A stretch of DNA of 37,394 nt, taken from Spyradocola sp050942925 (GTDB taxonomy: Bacteria > Bacillota > Clostridia > Christensenellales > UBA1750). Shown here one piece after another: positions 17,471 through 24,718 of this stretch. The stretch spans positions 1-37,394 of the forward strand of contig JBMNOF010000011.1 in the NCBI GenBank assembly GCA_050942925.1, written 5' to 3'. How positions within the stretch are numbered: position 1 is the stretch's first letter; each line of letters begins with the position of its first letter. The translations under genes were made by a program, and so were the position numbers. Under the pieces are notes generated by a model. That model had not been told where the DNA came from. It ran no database searches and saw only the letters and a list, made by a program, of their open reading frames with translations.

Positions 17471-17500
17471 AAAAAAGGCCCCAACAGGGGCCTTTTTTGT
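17471..17500. terminator. Terminator of the 2-hydroxyacid dehydrogenase gene
   Basis: An AAAAAAGGCCCC / GGGGCCTTTTTT hairpin with a 4-nt loop lies directly after the minus-strand dehydrogenase stop. Being symmetric, it can also act on the plus strand. It separates that gene from the methyltransferase downstream, so the latter must have its own promoter; only a weak TAAAAT-like box near 17430-17440 (minus) is seen. Confidence 0.92.
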
Positions 17501-17502
17501 TT

Positions 17503-18450
17503 TTACAGGATGACGTTGATCTGGTTGCCGGCAAGGAACTTGTCCAGGCTGTCAAAGACGATCTCCGCGCGCAGGTCCATCGACTCCTTGGTGGCAAAGG
17601 CCACGTGCGGGGTGACGATGGTGTTGGGCGTGTGGAGCAGCGGATGGGCGGGGTCCAGCGGCGGCTCGATCTCGAAGACATCAATGCCTGCACCGGCGAT
17701 GCGGCCCTCGTTCAGGGCGTCGGCCAGCGCCTGAGAGTCCACGATGGGGCCGCGCGCAACGTTGATGAGGATGGCACTCTTCTTCATCATGGCAATGCGC
17801 TCCTTGCCGAACATGCCGCGGGTGCTATCGTTGAGCGGGCAGTTAATGGAGATGATGTCCGACTCCCGGGTCAGGGTGTCCAGATCCACGAACTCCAGCA
17901 GGCCCTCCTCGACCTTCTTCGGGCGGTGGTTGTAGGCGATGACGCGGCAGCCAAAGGCCTTGCACAGGCGCGCGGTGTTCTGGCCGATGGCGCCCGGGCC
18001 GACGATGCCCACGGTCTTGCCCTTGAGCTCCGTGCCCACCAGGCCATCCTTGGTCTTGCCCTCGCGGCAGCGGGCATCCACCTGCGGCACATTTCGCAGC
18101 AGAGAGAGCATCATGCCCAGGGCCAGCTCCGCAACCGCCTGCGTGGAATATCCGGAGGCGTTGGAAACCTTGACGCCCATCTCTTTTGCGGCGGCAAGGT
18201 CGACATGGTCCACGCCCGTGAAGGCGACGTCGATGAACTTGAGGTTCTTGCAGGCGCGGATGACCTCGCCCTTGAGGGGCATGTTGGCGATCATGAGGAT
18301 GTCCGCATCCTTGGCGCGCTCAATCTGGACGTTAACGTCCATGTCGCGCGGATAGGCCTGAAATACATGGCCCTTTTCTTCCAACTTTTTCGCATAGGTG
18401 TTCAGGAGCTCATCGGAGATGCCGAGGGACTCCAGCAGCACGATCTTCAT
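17503..18450 (-). CDS. D-isomer-specific 2-hydroxyacid dehydrogenase
   Basis: 315 residues, a cytoplasmic NAD(P)-dependent enzyme interconverting a 2-oxoacid and a D-2-hydroxyacid. The Rossmann motif GPGAIG is at 151-156. Catalytic Arg233 is in NVARGPIVD, Glu262 in VFEIEPP and His282 in TPHVAF; all three are intact. N- and C-terminal parts form the split catalytic domain; there is no C-terminal ACT domain, so it is not the regulated long-form SerA. Hydroxypyruvate or glyoxylate reductase and phosphoglycerate dehydrogenase-like activities are candidates. The start 18448-18450 has GGGAG upstream; an 18-codon-longer frame lacks this. It is transcribed alone from a near-consensus promoter. Confidence 0.93.
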   Translation of the reverse strand: MKIVLLESLGISDELLNTYAKKLEEKGHVFQAYPRDMDVNVQIERAKDADILMIANMPLKGEVIRACKNLKFIDVAFTGVDHVDLAAAKEMGVKVSNASGYSTQAVAELALGMMLSLLRNVPQVDARCREGKTKDGLVGTELKGKTVGIVGPGAIGQNTARLCKAFGCRVIAYNHRPKKVEEGLLEFVDLDTLTRESDIISINCPLNDSTRGMFGKERIAMMKKSAILINVARGPIVDSQALADALNEGRIAGAGIDVFEIEPPLDPAHPLLHTPNTIVTPHVAFATKESMDLRAEIVFDSLDKFLAGNQINVIL

Positions 18451-18515
18451 GGTGATCCATCTCCCTTTCTGTATCGGCGAATTGCCCTTGGGGTCTCTTC
18501 CCAAAAGACGTTTCT

Positions 18516-18544
18516 ATTATAGCGCATGCGCGCGGCCGCGTCAA
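18516..18544 (-). promoter_or_regulatory. Promoter of the 2-hydroxyacid dehydrogenase gene
   Basis: On the minus strand: TTGACG (18539-18544), 17-bp spacer, TATAAT (18516-18521). Near-consensus sigma-A. Confidence 0.85.
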
Positions 18545-18564
18545 AGTCTAGTGCGGTCCAGGGT

Positions 18565-18592
18565 TTGCGCTTGCGCCAATTTGTGCTACAAT
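18565..18592 (+). promoter_or_regulatory. Promoter of the acetyltransferase gene
   Basis: TTGCGC (18565-18570), 16-bp spacer, TACAAT (18587-18592) with TGC directly before it (extended -10). It is arranged divergently about 20 bp from the dehydrogenase promoter. Confidence 0.7.
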
Positions 18593-18656
18593 CGAGGCAG
18601 AGTTCTCGCTGGATTCCGGCGGACCGCTTCACTTTTTGGAAAGGTGGGTTCCCTCC

Positions 18657-19277
18657 ATGACAGAATACGAGAAAATGCATACCGGCCGGATTTACGATTG
18701 CATGGACGAAGAGCTTGGCGCCGTGCAGCGCGAAAGCCACCGCCTTTGCCTGGCCTACAACGCGCTTGGCGTGGACGAGGACGAGAAAAAGCAGGCGCTG
18801 CTCCGCCAGCTCTTCCCCGACCAGGACTTCGGCCTCTACCGGCTGCTCGAAGCGCCCATTTTCCTGGACAATGCGCGGGAAATCCGCATCGGCAAAAACT
18901 TCTACGCCAACGTCTACTTCAGCTTCATCGCCGGGGGCACCGTGGAAATCGGCGACAACGTGTTTATTGGGCCGTTCTGCATTTTGGCCACGGGGATGCA
19001 CTCGCTCCTGCCCGACGAGCGTCGCCTGACCGTGGACGCGGAGGGAAACCTCCACGACCACGAATATGGGCGCTCCATTCGAATTGGCAGTGACGTTTGG
19101 ATCGCTTCCAACGTCACAATTCTAGGCGGTGTCTCCATTGGCGACGGCAGCGTGATCGGCGCGGGCAGCGTAGTGACCAAGGACATCCCTGCGGGCGTGC
19201 TGGCCTTTGGAAATCCCTGCACCGTCCAGCGCAAGATCACGCCGCAGGACAGCATGTACCTTCGCGCCAAGCGCTGA
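18657..19277 (+). CDS. Maltose/galactoside O-acetyltransferase-like hexapeptide-repeat protein
   Basis: 206 residues, a left-handed beta-helix acetyltransferase (Maa/LacA class) using acetyl-CoA and a sugar or related acceptor. An N-terminal Mac-type helical segment (EYEKMHTGRIYDCMDEEL) precedes hexapeptide repeats (IGKNFYANVYF, VEIGDNVFIGPF, IRIGSDVWIASNVTILGGVSIGDGS and so on). Catalytic His115 in ATGMHSL sits at the same position as in maltose acetyltransferases. The loop before the last coils and the GNPCTV exit are typical. The start ATG 18657 follows AAAGGTGGG; an in-frame ATG seven codons earlier overlaps that site. It is probably co-transcribed with the membrane protein 43 bp downstream. 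Confidence 0.93.
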   Translation: MTEYEKMHTGRIYDCMDEELGAVQRESHRLCLAYNALGVDEDEKKQALLRQLFPDQDFGLYRLLEAPIFLDNAREIRIGKNFYANVYFSFIAGGTVEIGDNVFIGPFCILATGMHSLLPDERRLTVDAEGNLHDHEYGRSIRIGSDVWIASNVTILGGVSIGDGSVIGAGSVVTKDIPAGVLAFGNPCTVQRKITPQDSMYLRAKR

Positions 19278-19320
19278 GTTTTTGCGCCGCGTTGCCCGCA
19301 GCACAAGGAGGGAGCGTTTC

Positions 19321-19959
19321 GTGAAACCCCTATGGAACTCCATCCGCGCCCCGCGGGCAAGAGGCGGCCGTTGGGCCGTGGCCATCTCCTGCGCATTGGC
19401 CCTGCTGCTGGGCGTGACGCTCGGCATCTTCGCCAAGTGGCTTGACAATCTTTCCCTGAACGAGGCGATCTGGTGGCACCGCTGTCTGGGCGCGCTGGAC
19501 CTGCGCAACGTCTTTTCTGATCTTCCGGTCTGGCTTGTCCTGGCGCTGGCGCTCTCGGTGTACAGCGGGACGCCTCTGCGCGCAGCCCTTCGCGTCTTTT
19601 TCTTCTTTGCGGGGATGTGTTCGAGCTATCACATCTGGACCGTGCTGTTCAGCGGCTTTGACCCGGGACGGTACATGTGGATTTGGTACGGGCTGACGCT
19701 TTTGTCGCCCGCGCTGGCCTTCGTCTGCTGGTATGGACGGGGAACGAGCGCCGCATCCATCGCCCTGGATGCAGGCATCCTGGCGGTTCTTCTCTGCCTC
19801 TGCTTTTCCATTGGGCCGTGGTATGTTTTTCTGCGCAGCAGCGTCAACACGTTTCTCTTCCTCGTCTCCGCCGCGATGCTCTTCGTTTCCCCCAAGCAGA
19901 TGGCGCTGAGCCTGCTGGGCGCCATCCTTCTCGCCTTTGGCCTGCGCCTCGTCTTCTAA
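19321..19959 (+). CDS. Uncharacterised integral membrane protein (GTG start)
   Basis: 212 residues. I do not recognise a characterised family. It has seven hydrophobic segments, starting with AISCALALLLGVTLGIFAKW and ending LSLLGAILLAFGLRLVF. A conserved-looking loop after the first helix is KWLDNLSLNEAIWWHRCLGALDL. The overall plan resembles small Firmicute membrane proteins of unknown function (DUF6518-like is my recollection, not verified). The start is set at GTG 19321 because AAGGAGGG lies seven bases upstream; the ATG further up in the same frame (19207) is within the acetyltransferase gene. It follows the acetyltransferase on the same transcript and ends at a perfect terminator. Confidence 0.8.
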   Translation: MKPLWNSIRAPRARGGRWAVAISCALALLLGVTLGIFAKWLDNLSLNEAIWWHRCLGALDLRNVFSDLPVWLVLALALSVYSGTPLRAALRVFFFFAGMCSSYHIWTVLFSGFDPGRYMWIWYGLTLLSPALAFVCWYGRGTSAASIALDAGILAVLLCLCFSIGPWYVFLRSSVNTFLFLVSAAMLFVSPKQMALSLLGAILLAFGLRLVF

Positions 19960-19960
19960 C

Positions 19961-19990
19961 AAAAAAAGCCCCCGATCGGGGGCTTTTTTT
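19961..19990. terminator. Perfect bidirectional terminator
   Basis: A perfect 30-nt palindrome: A7-GCCCCCGA / TCGGGGGC-T7. It ends both the membrane-protein gene (plus) and the TIGR00300 gene (minus). Confidence 0.95.
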
Positions 19991-19992
19991 GC

Positions 19993-21084
19993 TCACCAAA
20001 TGTTGAGTCCCTTGGCCAGCGTCACGACAAAGTCCTGCACGTTGGTCACGATGCCGCGCGCCGACAGGCTGCCGCGGTCGCTGAGCTTGTTGACGGCAAA
20101 CTCCGAGATGTCTACGCAATAGAAGTAGACCGGGCGGATGGTGCCATCCGGCAGGACGCGGAAGCTGGGCGTCATGTTGCCGGTTGCAATGGTGTGCAGC
20201 ATCGTCGCCATGCAAATGACGGTCGTGGCCTTGCGCACGTGGGCGCGCATGGCATCCTGTGCCTGGTAGACGTTGCCGTACACTTCCGGCAGGGGGCCGT
20301 CGTCGCGGATGGACCCGGCCAGAACGAAGGGCACACCGCAGCGCACGCACTGGTAGAGGATTCCGTTGTCGATGTGTTCCTTTTCGATAAAGGCCGGAAT
20401 GGAGCCGTGGTACTTGACGCGGTTGATGGTGTCCAGGTGGTTGTAGTGCCCGAGCGGCACGCTCTCCTGGGTGTAGATGTTCTGTCCGAGGGCCGTGTGC
20501 AGGTACGCCGCCTCCAGGTCGTGCGTGGCTAGCGCGTTGCCCGCCAGCAGCGCGCTGACATAGCCGTTCTCCACGAGCTTGGAGAACGCGCGGCGGGCGT
20601 CGCTGTCGAATGCAAACGCCGGCCCGAGCACCCAGACGATGTTGCCGTGCTCGCGGTCATGGCGGAGCACGTCGTAGAGCTCGTCGTAGTCGCGGCTAAA
20701 GGCCGTCTCGCGGCTGCGCCCCTGGCGGAACGCGAACACGTCACCCTTGCGATGTTCCGGCGCAAAGCCGTTGGGCCATACCAGAATGCCCTCGCTGCCG
20801 TCCTCGCTTCTGCCGACGATCACCGCGTCGCCCGCGCGGAGCCGGCGCGGTTCGCGCACGTCAATGCGGTTGCCGTCCAGCACCGCGACGCAGTCCATGC
20901 GGGATTCCTCCGCGAGCATCCACCGTCCGCCCACGCGGAAATACTCCGGAAAAATGCTCATGGCATGGTAGTTTTCCGGCGCGACGCCATCCTTGGGCGC
21001 GCGCGCAAACTGCGTATCCGGCGCACGATCCAATCCCAATGCGGAAAAGTCCGGCGCGGTGTACGGGGTAAGTTTCAAAGCCAT
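19993..21084 (-). CDS. TIGR00300 / LOR-SDH conserved-region protein, probable ornithine cyclodeaminase-type enzyme
   Basis: 363 residues. The stretch GNALATHDLEAA, then GHYNHLDTINRVKYHGSI, VPFVLAGSIRDDGPLPEVYG and KLSDRGSLSARGIVTNVQDF matches what I know of the TIGR00300 family. That family includes the archaeal stand-alone ornithine cyclodeaminases and the C-terminal part of cyanobacterial AgrE/ArgZ. Such enzymes bind NAD and convert ornithine to proline plus ammonia. The assignment to this activity is by family recall only. An intact NAD fold is present in the middle (GNIVWVLGPAFAFD). The start 21082-21084 follows GGAGG by nine bases; a 24-codon-longer frame has no such site. Arginine or proline genes are not adjacent. 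A TGCTATGCT just upstream on the minus strand (near 21147-21155) could be an extended -10 box. Confidence 0.82.
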   Translation of the reverse strand: MALKLTPYTAPDFSALGLDRAPDTQFARAPKDGVAPENYHAMSIFPEYFRVGGRWMLAEESRMDCVAVLDGNRIDVREPRRLRAGDAVIVGRSEDGSEGILVWPNGFAPEHRKGDVFAFRQGRSRETAFSRDYDELYDVLRHDREHGNIVWVLGPAFAFDSDARRAFSKLVENGYVSALLAGNALATHDLEAAYLHTALGQNIYTQESVPLGHYNHLDTINRVKYHGSIPAFIEKEHIDNGILYQCVRCGVPFVLAGSIRDDGPLPEVYGNVYQAQDAMRAHVRKATTVICMATMLHTIATGNMTPSFRVLPDGTIRPVYFYCVDISEFAVNKLSDRGSLSARGIVTNVQDFVVTLAKGLNIW

Positions 21085-21191
21085 CTCGTCTTCCTCCCTC
21101 TCCGCCGCACAGCGCGCGGCGGGCGGTTCTCTTTTTCTCGCCATTAAGCATAGCACAATCCCCCTTTTCTCGCCACCCCTTTTCCGCCGTC

Positions 21192-21220
21192 AAAAAAAAA
21201 TGCGAGCTTCGCCTCTTTTT
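21192..21220 (-). terminator. Probable weak terminator of the feo operon
   Basis: On the minus strand, directly after the stop of the short DtxR-like gene, an A6 tract, a GCGA-AGC-TCGC mini-hairpin and T9 follow. The stem is short, but the A and T tracts can extend it and the U-run is strong. Confidence 0.45.
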
Positions 21221-21577
21221 TCAGTCCAAGAAACAGCGCGCGGGGAGCGCCCCTGCCATGGCGGTCGCCGCGCGCCGGAGCTCGGAAGGGGTGAGCCGGA
21301 GCCCGGTTTGGGGAAGGAGGCGGGCCATGCGCTCGATCTGTTCCGCGCACCGGCCCGCAACCCGCTTGCCCGAGGGCGTCAGCGCGATCTTGCCATAGCG
21401 CGCCTTCTCGGTCAGCCCCTTTTCCGTCAGCACGAGGAGCATGCGCGCGACCGAGGGCCTGGAGACCCCGAGCGCCGCTGCCACCTCCACGGAGGACACG
21501 CTTCGCCCCGTCTGGTCGATCTCATAGATGACCAGCAGGTAGCGCATGTGCGTGCCCGTCAGCTCCGCCGCGCTCAC
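21221..21577 (-). CDS. Short DtxR-like winged-helix protein lacking metal ligands
   Basis: 118 residues, GTG start. The winged helix (SVSSVEVAAALGVSRPSVARMLLVLTEKGL, then RYGKIALTPSGKRVAGR) matches the DNA-binding half of DtxR/MntR proteins. Aligned by eye to MntR, ligands D8, E11 and H77 become R, L and C, and the region carrying E99/E102/H103 is missing. The protein therefore probably does not sense metal through the usual site. The GTG overlaps the TGA of the Cys-rich gene as GTGA, so translation is coupled, and there is no strong ribosome site. The next in-frame ATG (MRYLLVIYE) would cut helix 1. It is the last gene of the feo operon; a partner or modulator of the full regulator is a guess. 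Confidence 0.8.
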   Translation of the reverse strand: MSAAELTGTHMRYLLVIYEIDQTGRSVSSVEVAAALGVSRPSVARMLLVLTEKGLTEKARYGKIALTPSGKRVAGRCAEQIERMARLLPQTGLRLTPSELRRAATAMAGALPARCFLD

Positions 21578-21762
21578 TTCTGGGCTTGCGTCCCGGCAGG
21601 GTGGCACGCTCCTGCGTTGGGGCAGCCGCCGCAGCCACAGCCGCAGCCGCCCTTGTGCCGTCTGTGATCGCGAACCATCTTGGCGGCAACCAGCGCCAGC
21701 ACGCCAAAGACCACCGCCGCCCCTATGAGTGTGGGCAGAAATTGGACAAATCTCGCCAGCAT
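21574..21762 (-). CDS. FeoB-associated Cys-rich membrane peptide
   Basis: 62 residues. One N-terminal helix (about 8-28) is followed by a basic stretch KMVRDHRRHKGG and a cysteine cluster CGCGCGGCPNAGACH (five Cys, one His). This is the pattern of the small FeoB-associated Cys-rich proteins (PF12669) found after feoB in Firmicutes, thought to help iron handling or FeoB assembly, in the manner of FeoC. The start ATG follows GGAGGAGGG. It lies 54 bp after feoB and overlaps the next gene by four bases. Confidence 0.92.
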   Translation of the reverse strand: MLARFVQFLPTLIGAAVVFGVLALVAAKMVRDHRRHKGGCGCGCGGCPNAGACHPAGTQAQK

Positions 21763-21816
21763 GTTTCCCTCCTCCTTTGCTTTCCCGGCCGCGCCGGAAA
21801 TCTCCCGCGCGCGGCG

Positions 21817-23988
21817 TTACTCTGCCGCAACCGAGCGGACCGTGGCGCCCCGCGCCGCATCCTGATACTTGTTCTTGCGCACCAGCAGGTAGAGGAGGCC
21901 AAGGAGCAGCAGGAATGCAACCCCTGTGCCAATTCCGAAATGACCTGTGGCAAGCATCCCCATCTGGTAGACGATCATGGACACGACATAGGCAAAGCCG
22001 CACATGTACCCAATGGCGATCCAGGTCCACTTGGCGTTGTTCATCTCGCGCTTGATCGCGCCCATGGCCGCAAAGCAGGGCGCGCACAGCAGGTTGAAGA
22101 TCATGAAGCTATAGGCGGTCAGGGCGGTAAAGTCCTGGGCCAATAGACCCCAGATCTCCGCGCCGTCCTCCGCTACCTCCGCAAATCCATACAGCACGCC
22201 AAAGGTGGAAACGACGTTCTCCTTGGCGATCAGCCCGGTGAAGGTCGCGATCGCTCCCTGCCAGTTGCCAAAGCCCAAGGGCGCAAAGATCGGCGCGACC
22301 ACGCCGCCAATAGAAGCCAGCAGTGAGGTGTTGTTGTCCTCCACCATGCCAAAGGCGCCGTCCACAACGCCAAAGCCCTGCAGGAACCACAGCACCACGG
22401 ACGAGGCCAGGATGACCGTGCCCGCGCGCTTGATAAAGCTCCAACCCCGCTCCCAGGTGGCGTGCAGGACGTTTTTGAGGGAGGGCACATGGTATGCGGG
22501 CAGCTCCATGACGAACGGCGCCGGGTCGCCCGCAAAGAGCTTGGTCTTTTTGAGGAGAATCCCCGAGACGATGACCGCGGCCACGCCGATGAAGTAGGCG
22601 GACGTGGCGATCCAGCCGCTGCCGCCAAAGAGCGCCCCGGCAAACAGGCCGATGATGGGCATCTTCGCGCCGCAGGGGATGAAGCCCGTGGTCATGATGG
22701 TCATCTTGCGGTCGCGGTCGTTCTCGATGGTGCGGGAGGCCATGATGCCGGGCACGCCGCATCCGGTGGCGACCAGCATGGGGATGAAGCTCTTGCCCGA
22801 AAGGCCGAAGCGCCGGAAGATGCGGTCCATGATGAACGCAATGCGCGCCATGTATCCGACGTCCTCCAGGATCGACAGGAGGAAGAACAGCACCAGCATC
22901 TGGGGCACAAAGCCGATGACCGCGCCGACTCCCGCGACGATTCCGTCCACCACAAGGCCCGTCAGCCAGGCCGCACAGCCGACGCTTTCCATCCAGGCCC
23001 CAAGGTTTCCGCAAATCCACTCGCCGACCAGCACGTCGTTGGTCCAGTCCGTCGCCATGGTGCCGATGGAAAGGGGCGTCCCGCCCATGGCCAGGGTGTA
23101 CACCGCCCACATCACGACCACGAAGATGGGCAGCGCCAGGACGCGGTTGGTCACGATCCGATCGATCCGGTCCGATGCGGTGAGCGCATGCTTGGCCGCC
23201 TTTTTGCGCACCGAGCGCTCCACCACGCGGCTGATGTAGGCATAGCGCTGGTTGGTGATGATGCTCTCCGCATCGTCGTCCAGCTCCTTCTCGCACTCCG
23301 CGATGTGTTCTTCAATGTGCGCGCGGAGCGCGGCGTCCAGAGGAACTTCCTGCTGCTCCTTTTCATCCCGCTCAAAGAGCTTAATGGCATGCCAGCGCAG
23401 GCTCGCCCCGGACACCTTGCCGGCGATGGACTCCTCGATGTGCGCAATCGCGTGCTCGACGCTGCCCGTGAACACGTGCGGGGGCTCCCCGCCCTTTGCC
23501 CCGCGCGCCGCGGCAATGGCCGCTTCCGCCGCTTCCTTGCTCCCTTGGCCCTTGAGCGCGCTCATCTCCACAACTTGGCAGCCCAATTCCTGGCCGAGTT
23601 TCTCCAAGTCGATCCGGTCCCCGCTCTTGCGCACCAGGTCCATCATGTTGATCGCCACGACGACCGGGATGCCCAGTTCGATGAGCTGCGTGGTCAAATA
23701 GAGGTTGCGCTCGATGTTCGTGCCGTCCACGATGTTCAGAATGGCGTCCGGCTTCTCCTGCACCAGATAGCCCCGCGCCACAACCTCTTCCAGCGTGTAG
23801 GGCGAAAGGGAATAGATTCCCGGAAGATCCTGTATGACGACGTCCTTGTGTCCCTTGAGGCGGCCTTCCTTCTTTTCCACCGTCACCCCCGGCCAGTTCC
23901 CCACGTACTGGGAACTGCCCGTCAGATCGTTGAACAGCGTCGTCTTTCCGCAGTTGGGATTGCCCGCCAGGGCGATCGTAATACCCAT
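21817..23988 (-). CDS. feoB: Ferrous iron transporter B
   Basis: 723 residues. The cytoplasmic GTPase domain has G1 GNPNCGKTT (9-17), G3 DLPG (54-57), G4 NMMD (114-117) and G5 SALKG (143-147). A helical GDI-like spacer follows (about 170-270). The membrane core follows from residue 285 on, with Gate motifs including the Cys in ATGCGVPGIMASRTIEN and a matching second half. It imports Fe2+ across the cytoplasmic membrane. The start ATG has AGGAGGAGC upstream. A GTTAG-N6-CTAAC operator sits in the 75-bp gap before it, so feoB may be controlled twice. The length is normal, with no break. Confidence 0.97.
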   Translation of the reverse strand: MGITIALAGNPNCGKTTLFNDLTGSSQYVGNWPGVTVEKKEGRLKGHKDVVIQDLPGIYSLSPYTLEEVVARGYLVQEKPDAILNIVDGTNIERNLYLTTQLIELGIPVVVAINMMDLVRKSGDRIDLEKLGQELGCQVVEMSALKGQGSKEAAEAAIAAARGAKGGEPPHVFTGSVEHAIAHIEESIAGKVSGASLRWHAIKLFERDEKEQQEVPLDAALRAHIEEHIAECEKELDDDAESIITNQRYAYISRVVERSVRKKAAKHALTASDRIDRIVTNRVLALPIFVVVMWAVYTLAMGGTPLSIGTMATDWTNDVLVGEWICGNLGAWMESVGCAAWLTGLVVDGIVAGVGAVIGFVPQMLVLFFLLSILEDVGYMARIAFIMDRIFRRFGLSGKSFIPMLVATGCGVPGIMASRTIENDRDRKMTIMTTGFIPCGAKMPIIGLFAGALFGGSGWIATSAYFIGVAAVIVSGILLKKTKLFAGDPAPFVMELPAYHVPSLKNVLHATWERGWSFIKRAGTVILASSVVLWFLQGFGVVDGAFGMVEDNNTSLLASIGGVVAPIFAPLGFGNWQGAIATFTGLIAKENVVSTFGVLYGFAEVAEDGAEIWGLLAQDFTALTAYSFMIFNLLCAPCFAAMGAIKREMNNAKWTWIAIGYMCGFAYVVSMIVYQMGMLATGHFGIGTGVAFLLLLGLLYLLVRKNKYQDAARGATVRSVAAE

Positions 23989-24005
23989 ACGCCTTGCTCC
24001 TCCTA

Positions 24006-24021
24006 GTTAGTTTTAGCTAAC
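24006..24021 (-). promoter_or_regulatory. Operator-like palindrome upstream of feoB
   Basis: GTTAG-TTTTAG-CTAAC (plus-strand reading), the same form as the site at 24566-24581. It lies within about 20 bases of the feoB start, just upstream of its ribosome site. It resembles DtxR/MntR-family boxes (TTAG...CTAA). No clear separate promoter is seen for feoB. Confidence 0.7.
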
Positions 24022-24063
24022 CTCGTCCCTTGAAAAAAGCGGTCCTGTCGCCGCCCTGCTCCC

Positions 24064-24285
24064 TCACTGAATCTCGATCTTTTCGGCATCCGCCTTGCGC
24101 ACGCTCAGCTCGTATCCGCGCACGTGGAGTTCCATGGGGTCGCCCAGCGGCGCGACCTTGCGCACGAGGATTTCCACGCCCTTGGTGATGCCCATGTCCA
24201 TGATGCGGCGCTTGACGGGTCCCTCCCCGTGCAGGCGGGCGACCACGACAACCTGTCCGACCTTCGCGTCCTTGAGTGTCTTCAT
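24064..24285 (-). CDS. feoA: FeoA family protein (second copy in operon)
   Basis: 73 residues, a small SH3-like beta barrel that supports FeoB. VGQVVVVARLHGEG-VKRRIMDMGITKGVEILVRKVAPLGDPMELHVRGYELSVRKADAEKI follows the FeoA pattern (R-RLMDMG, GDP-E--V-GY-L--R--EA--I) throughout. It starts after AGGAGGAGG, 13 bp after the other FeoA gene, and precedes feoB. Confidence 0.94.
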   Translation of the reverse strand: MKTLKDAKVGQVVVVARLHGEGPVKRRIMDMGITKGVEILVRKVAPLGDPMELHVRGYELSVRKADAEKIEIQ

Positions 24286-24298
24286 GCTCTTCCTCCTC

Positions 24299-24511
24299 CT
24301 AAATCATGATGCGGCAGGCCATCTCCCGATTCAATGCAATCCGGCTGTCCTTCACCTTGAGAATCAGGTTGCCCGCGATGGCGTTGACCACCGTGACCGA
24401 TTCCTCCACGACGAACCCCAACTCCGCCAGGTGCTGCCGCACCTCGTCCTTGCCCGTGATCTTGCGGATGACGACCGTTTCGCCGGGCTTTGCCATTGTC
24501 AGGGGCATCAT
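24299..24511 (-). CDS. feoA: FeoA family protein (first copy in operon)
   Basis: 70 residues, divergent from its neighbour FeoA. GETVVIRKITGKDEVRQHLAELGFVVEESVTVVNAIAGNLILKVKDSRIALNREMACRIMI fits the FeoA-like fold (QHLAELGF, GNLILKV-DSRIALN). The downstream half is of the NLIV-V---R-ALDR type found in clostridial FeoA2-like proteins. The start at 24511 or the adjacent ATG at 24508 follows AGGGAGGAG. It is the first gene of the five-gene feo operon. Confidence 0.9.
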   Translation of the reverse strand: MMPLTMAKPGETVVIRKITGKDEVRQHLAELGFVVEESVTVVNAIAGNLILKVKDSRIALNREMACRIMI

Positions 24512-24564
24512 TCTCCTCCCTCCTCAAGCAATCTGTTTGGAGTCGACCGGCGCTTGCGCGCCGT

Positions 24565-24624
24565 GGTTAGTTGCAGCTAACCTTTAAGCGTCTGTAGTTT
24601 ACCACTGCTAACCAAATCTGTCAA
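24565..24624 (-). promoter_or_regulatory. feo operon promoter with two overlapping operator palindromes
   Basis: On the minus strand: TTGACA (24619-24624), 17-bp spacer, TAAACT (24596-24601). An imperfect palindrome, GTTTACCACTGCTAACC in plus-strand reading (24597-24613), covers the -10 and spacer. A second, GGTTAG-TTGCAG-CTAACC (24565-24582), lies just downstream of the -10 near the start of transcription. Their placement would block polymerase; the likely binder is the divergent DtxR/MntR-type regulator. Confidence 0.85.
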
Positions 24625-24643
24625 GGGGCATTTTCCGCTTTTC

Positions 24644-24672
24644 TTGCAAAAGGCTGGGATCTATGGTACTCT
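24644..24672 (+). promoter_or_regulatory. Promoter of the DtxR/MntR-type regulator gene
   Basis: TTGCAA (24644-24649), 17-bp spacer, TACTCT (24667-24672) preceded by TGG. It is divergent from the feo promoter; its -35 is about 20 bp from the feo -35. Confidence 0.65.
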
Positions 24673-24718
24673 AATCGGAGGACGCGCAAGCGGATTTCGC
24701 GAAAAGGAGGCGAGGCCC

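Noticed and set aside
17503..18450. SerA (phosphoglycerate dehydrogenase) assignment
   Set aside because: Length of 315 residues and lack of an ACT domain or serine-pathway neighbours do not support a specific serA call.
22462..24006. A 514-codon plus-strand frame opposite feoB
   Set aside because: Antisense to an intact feoB with all GTPase motifs; translation is Asp/His/Arg-rich without family features.
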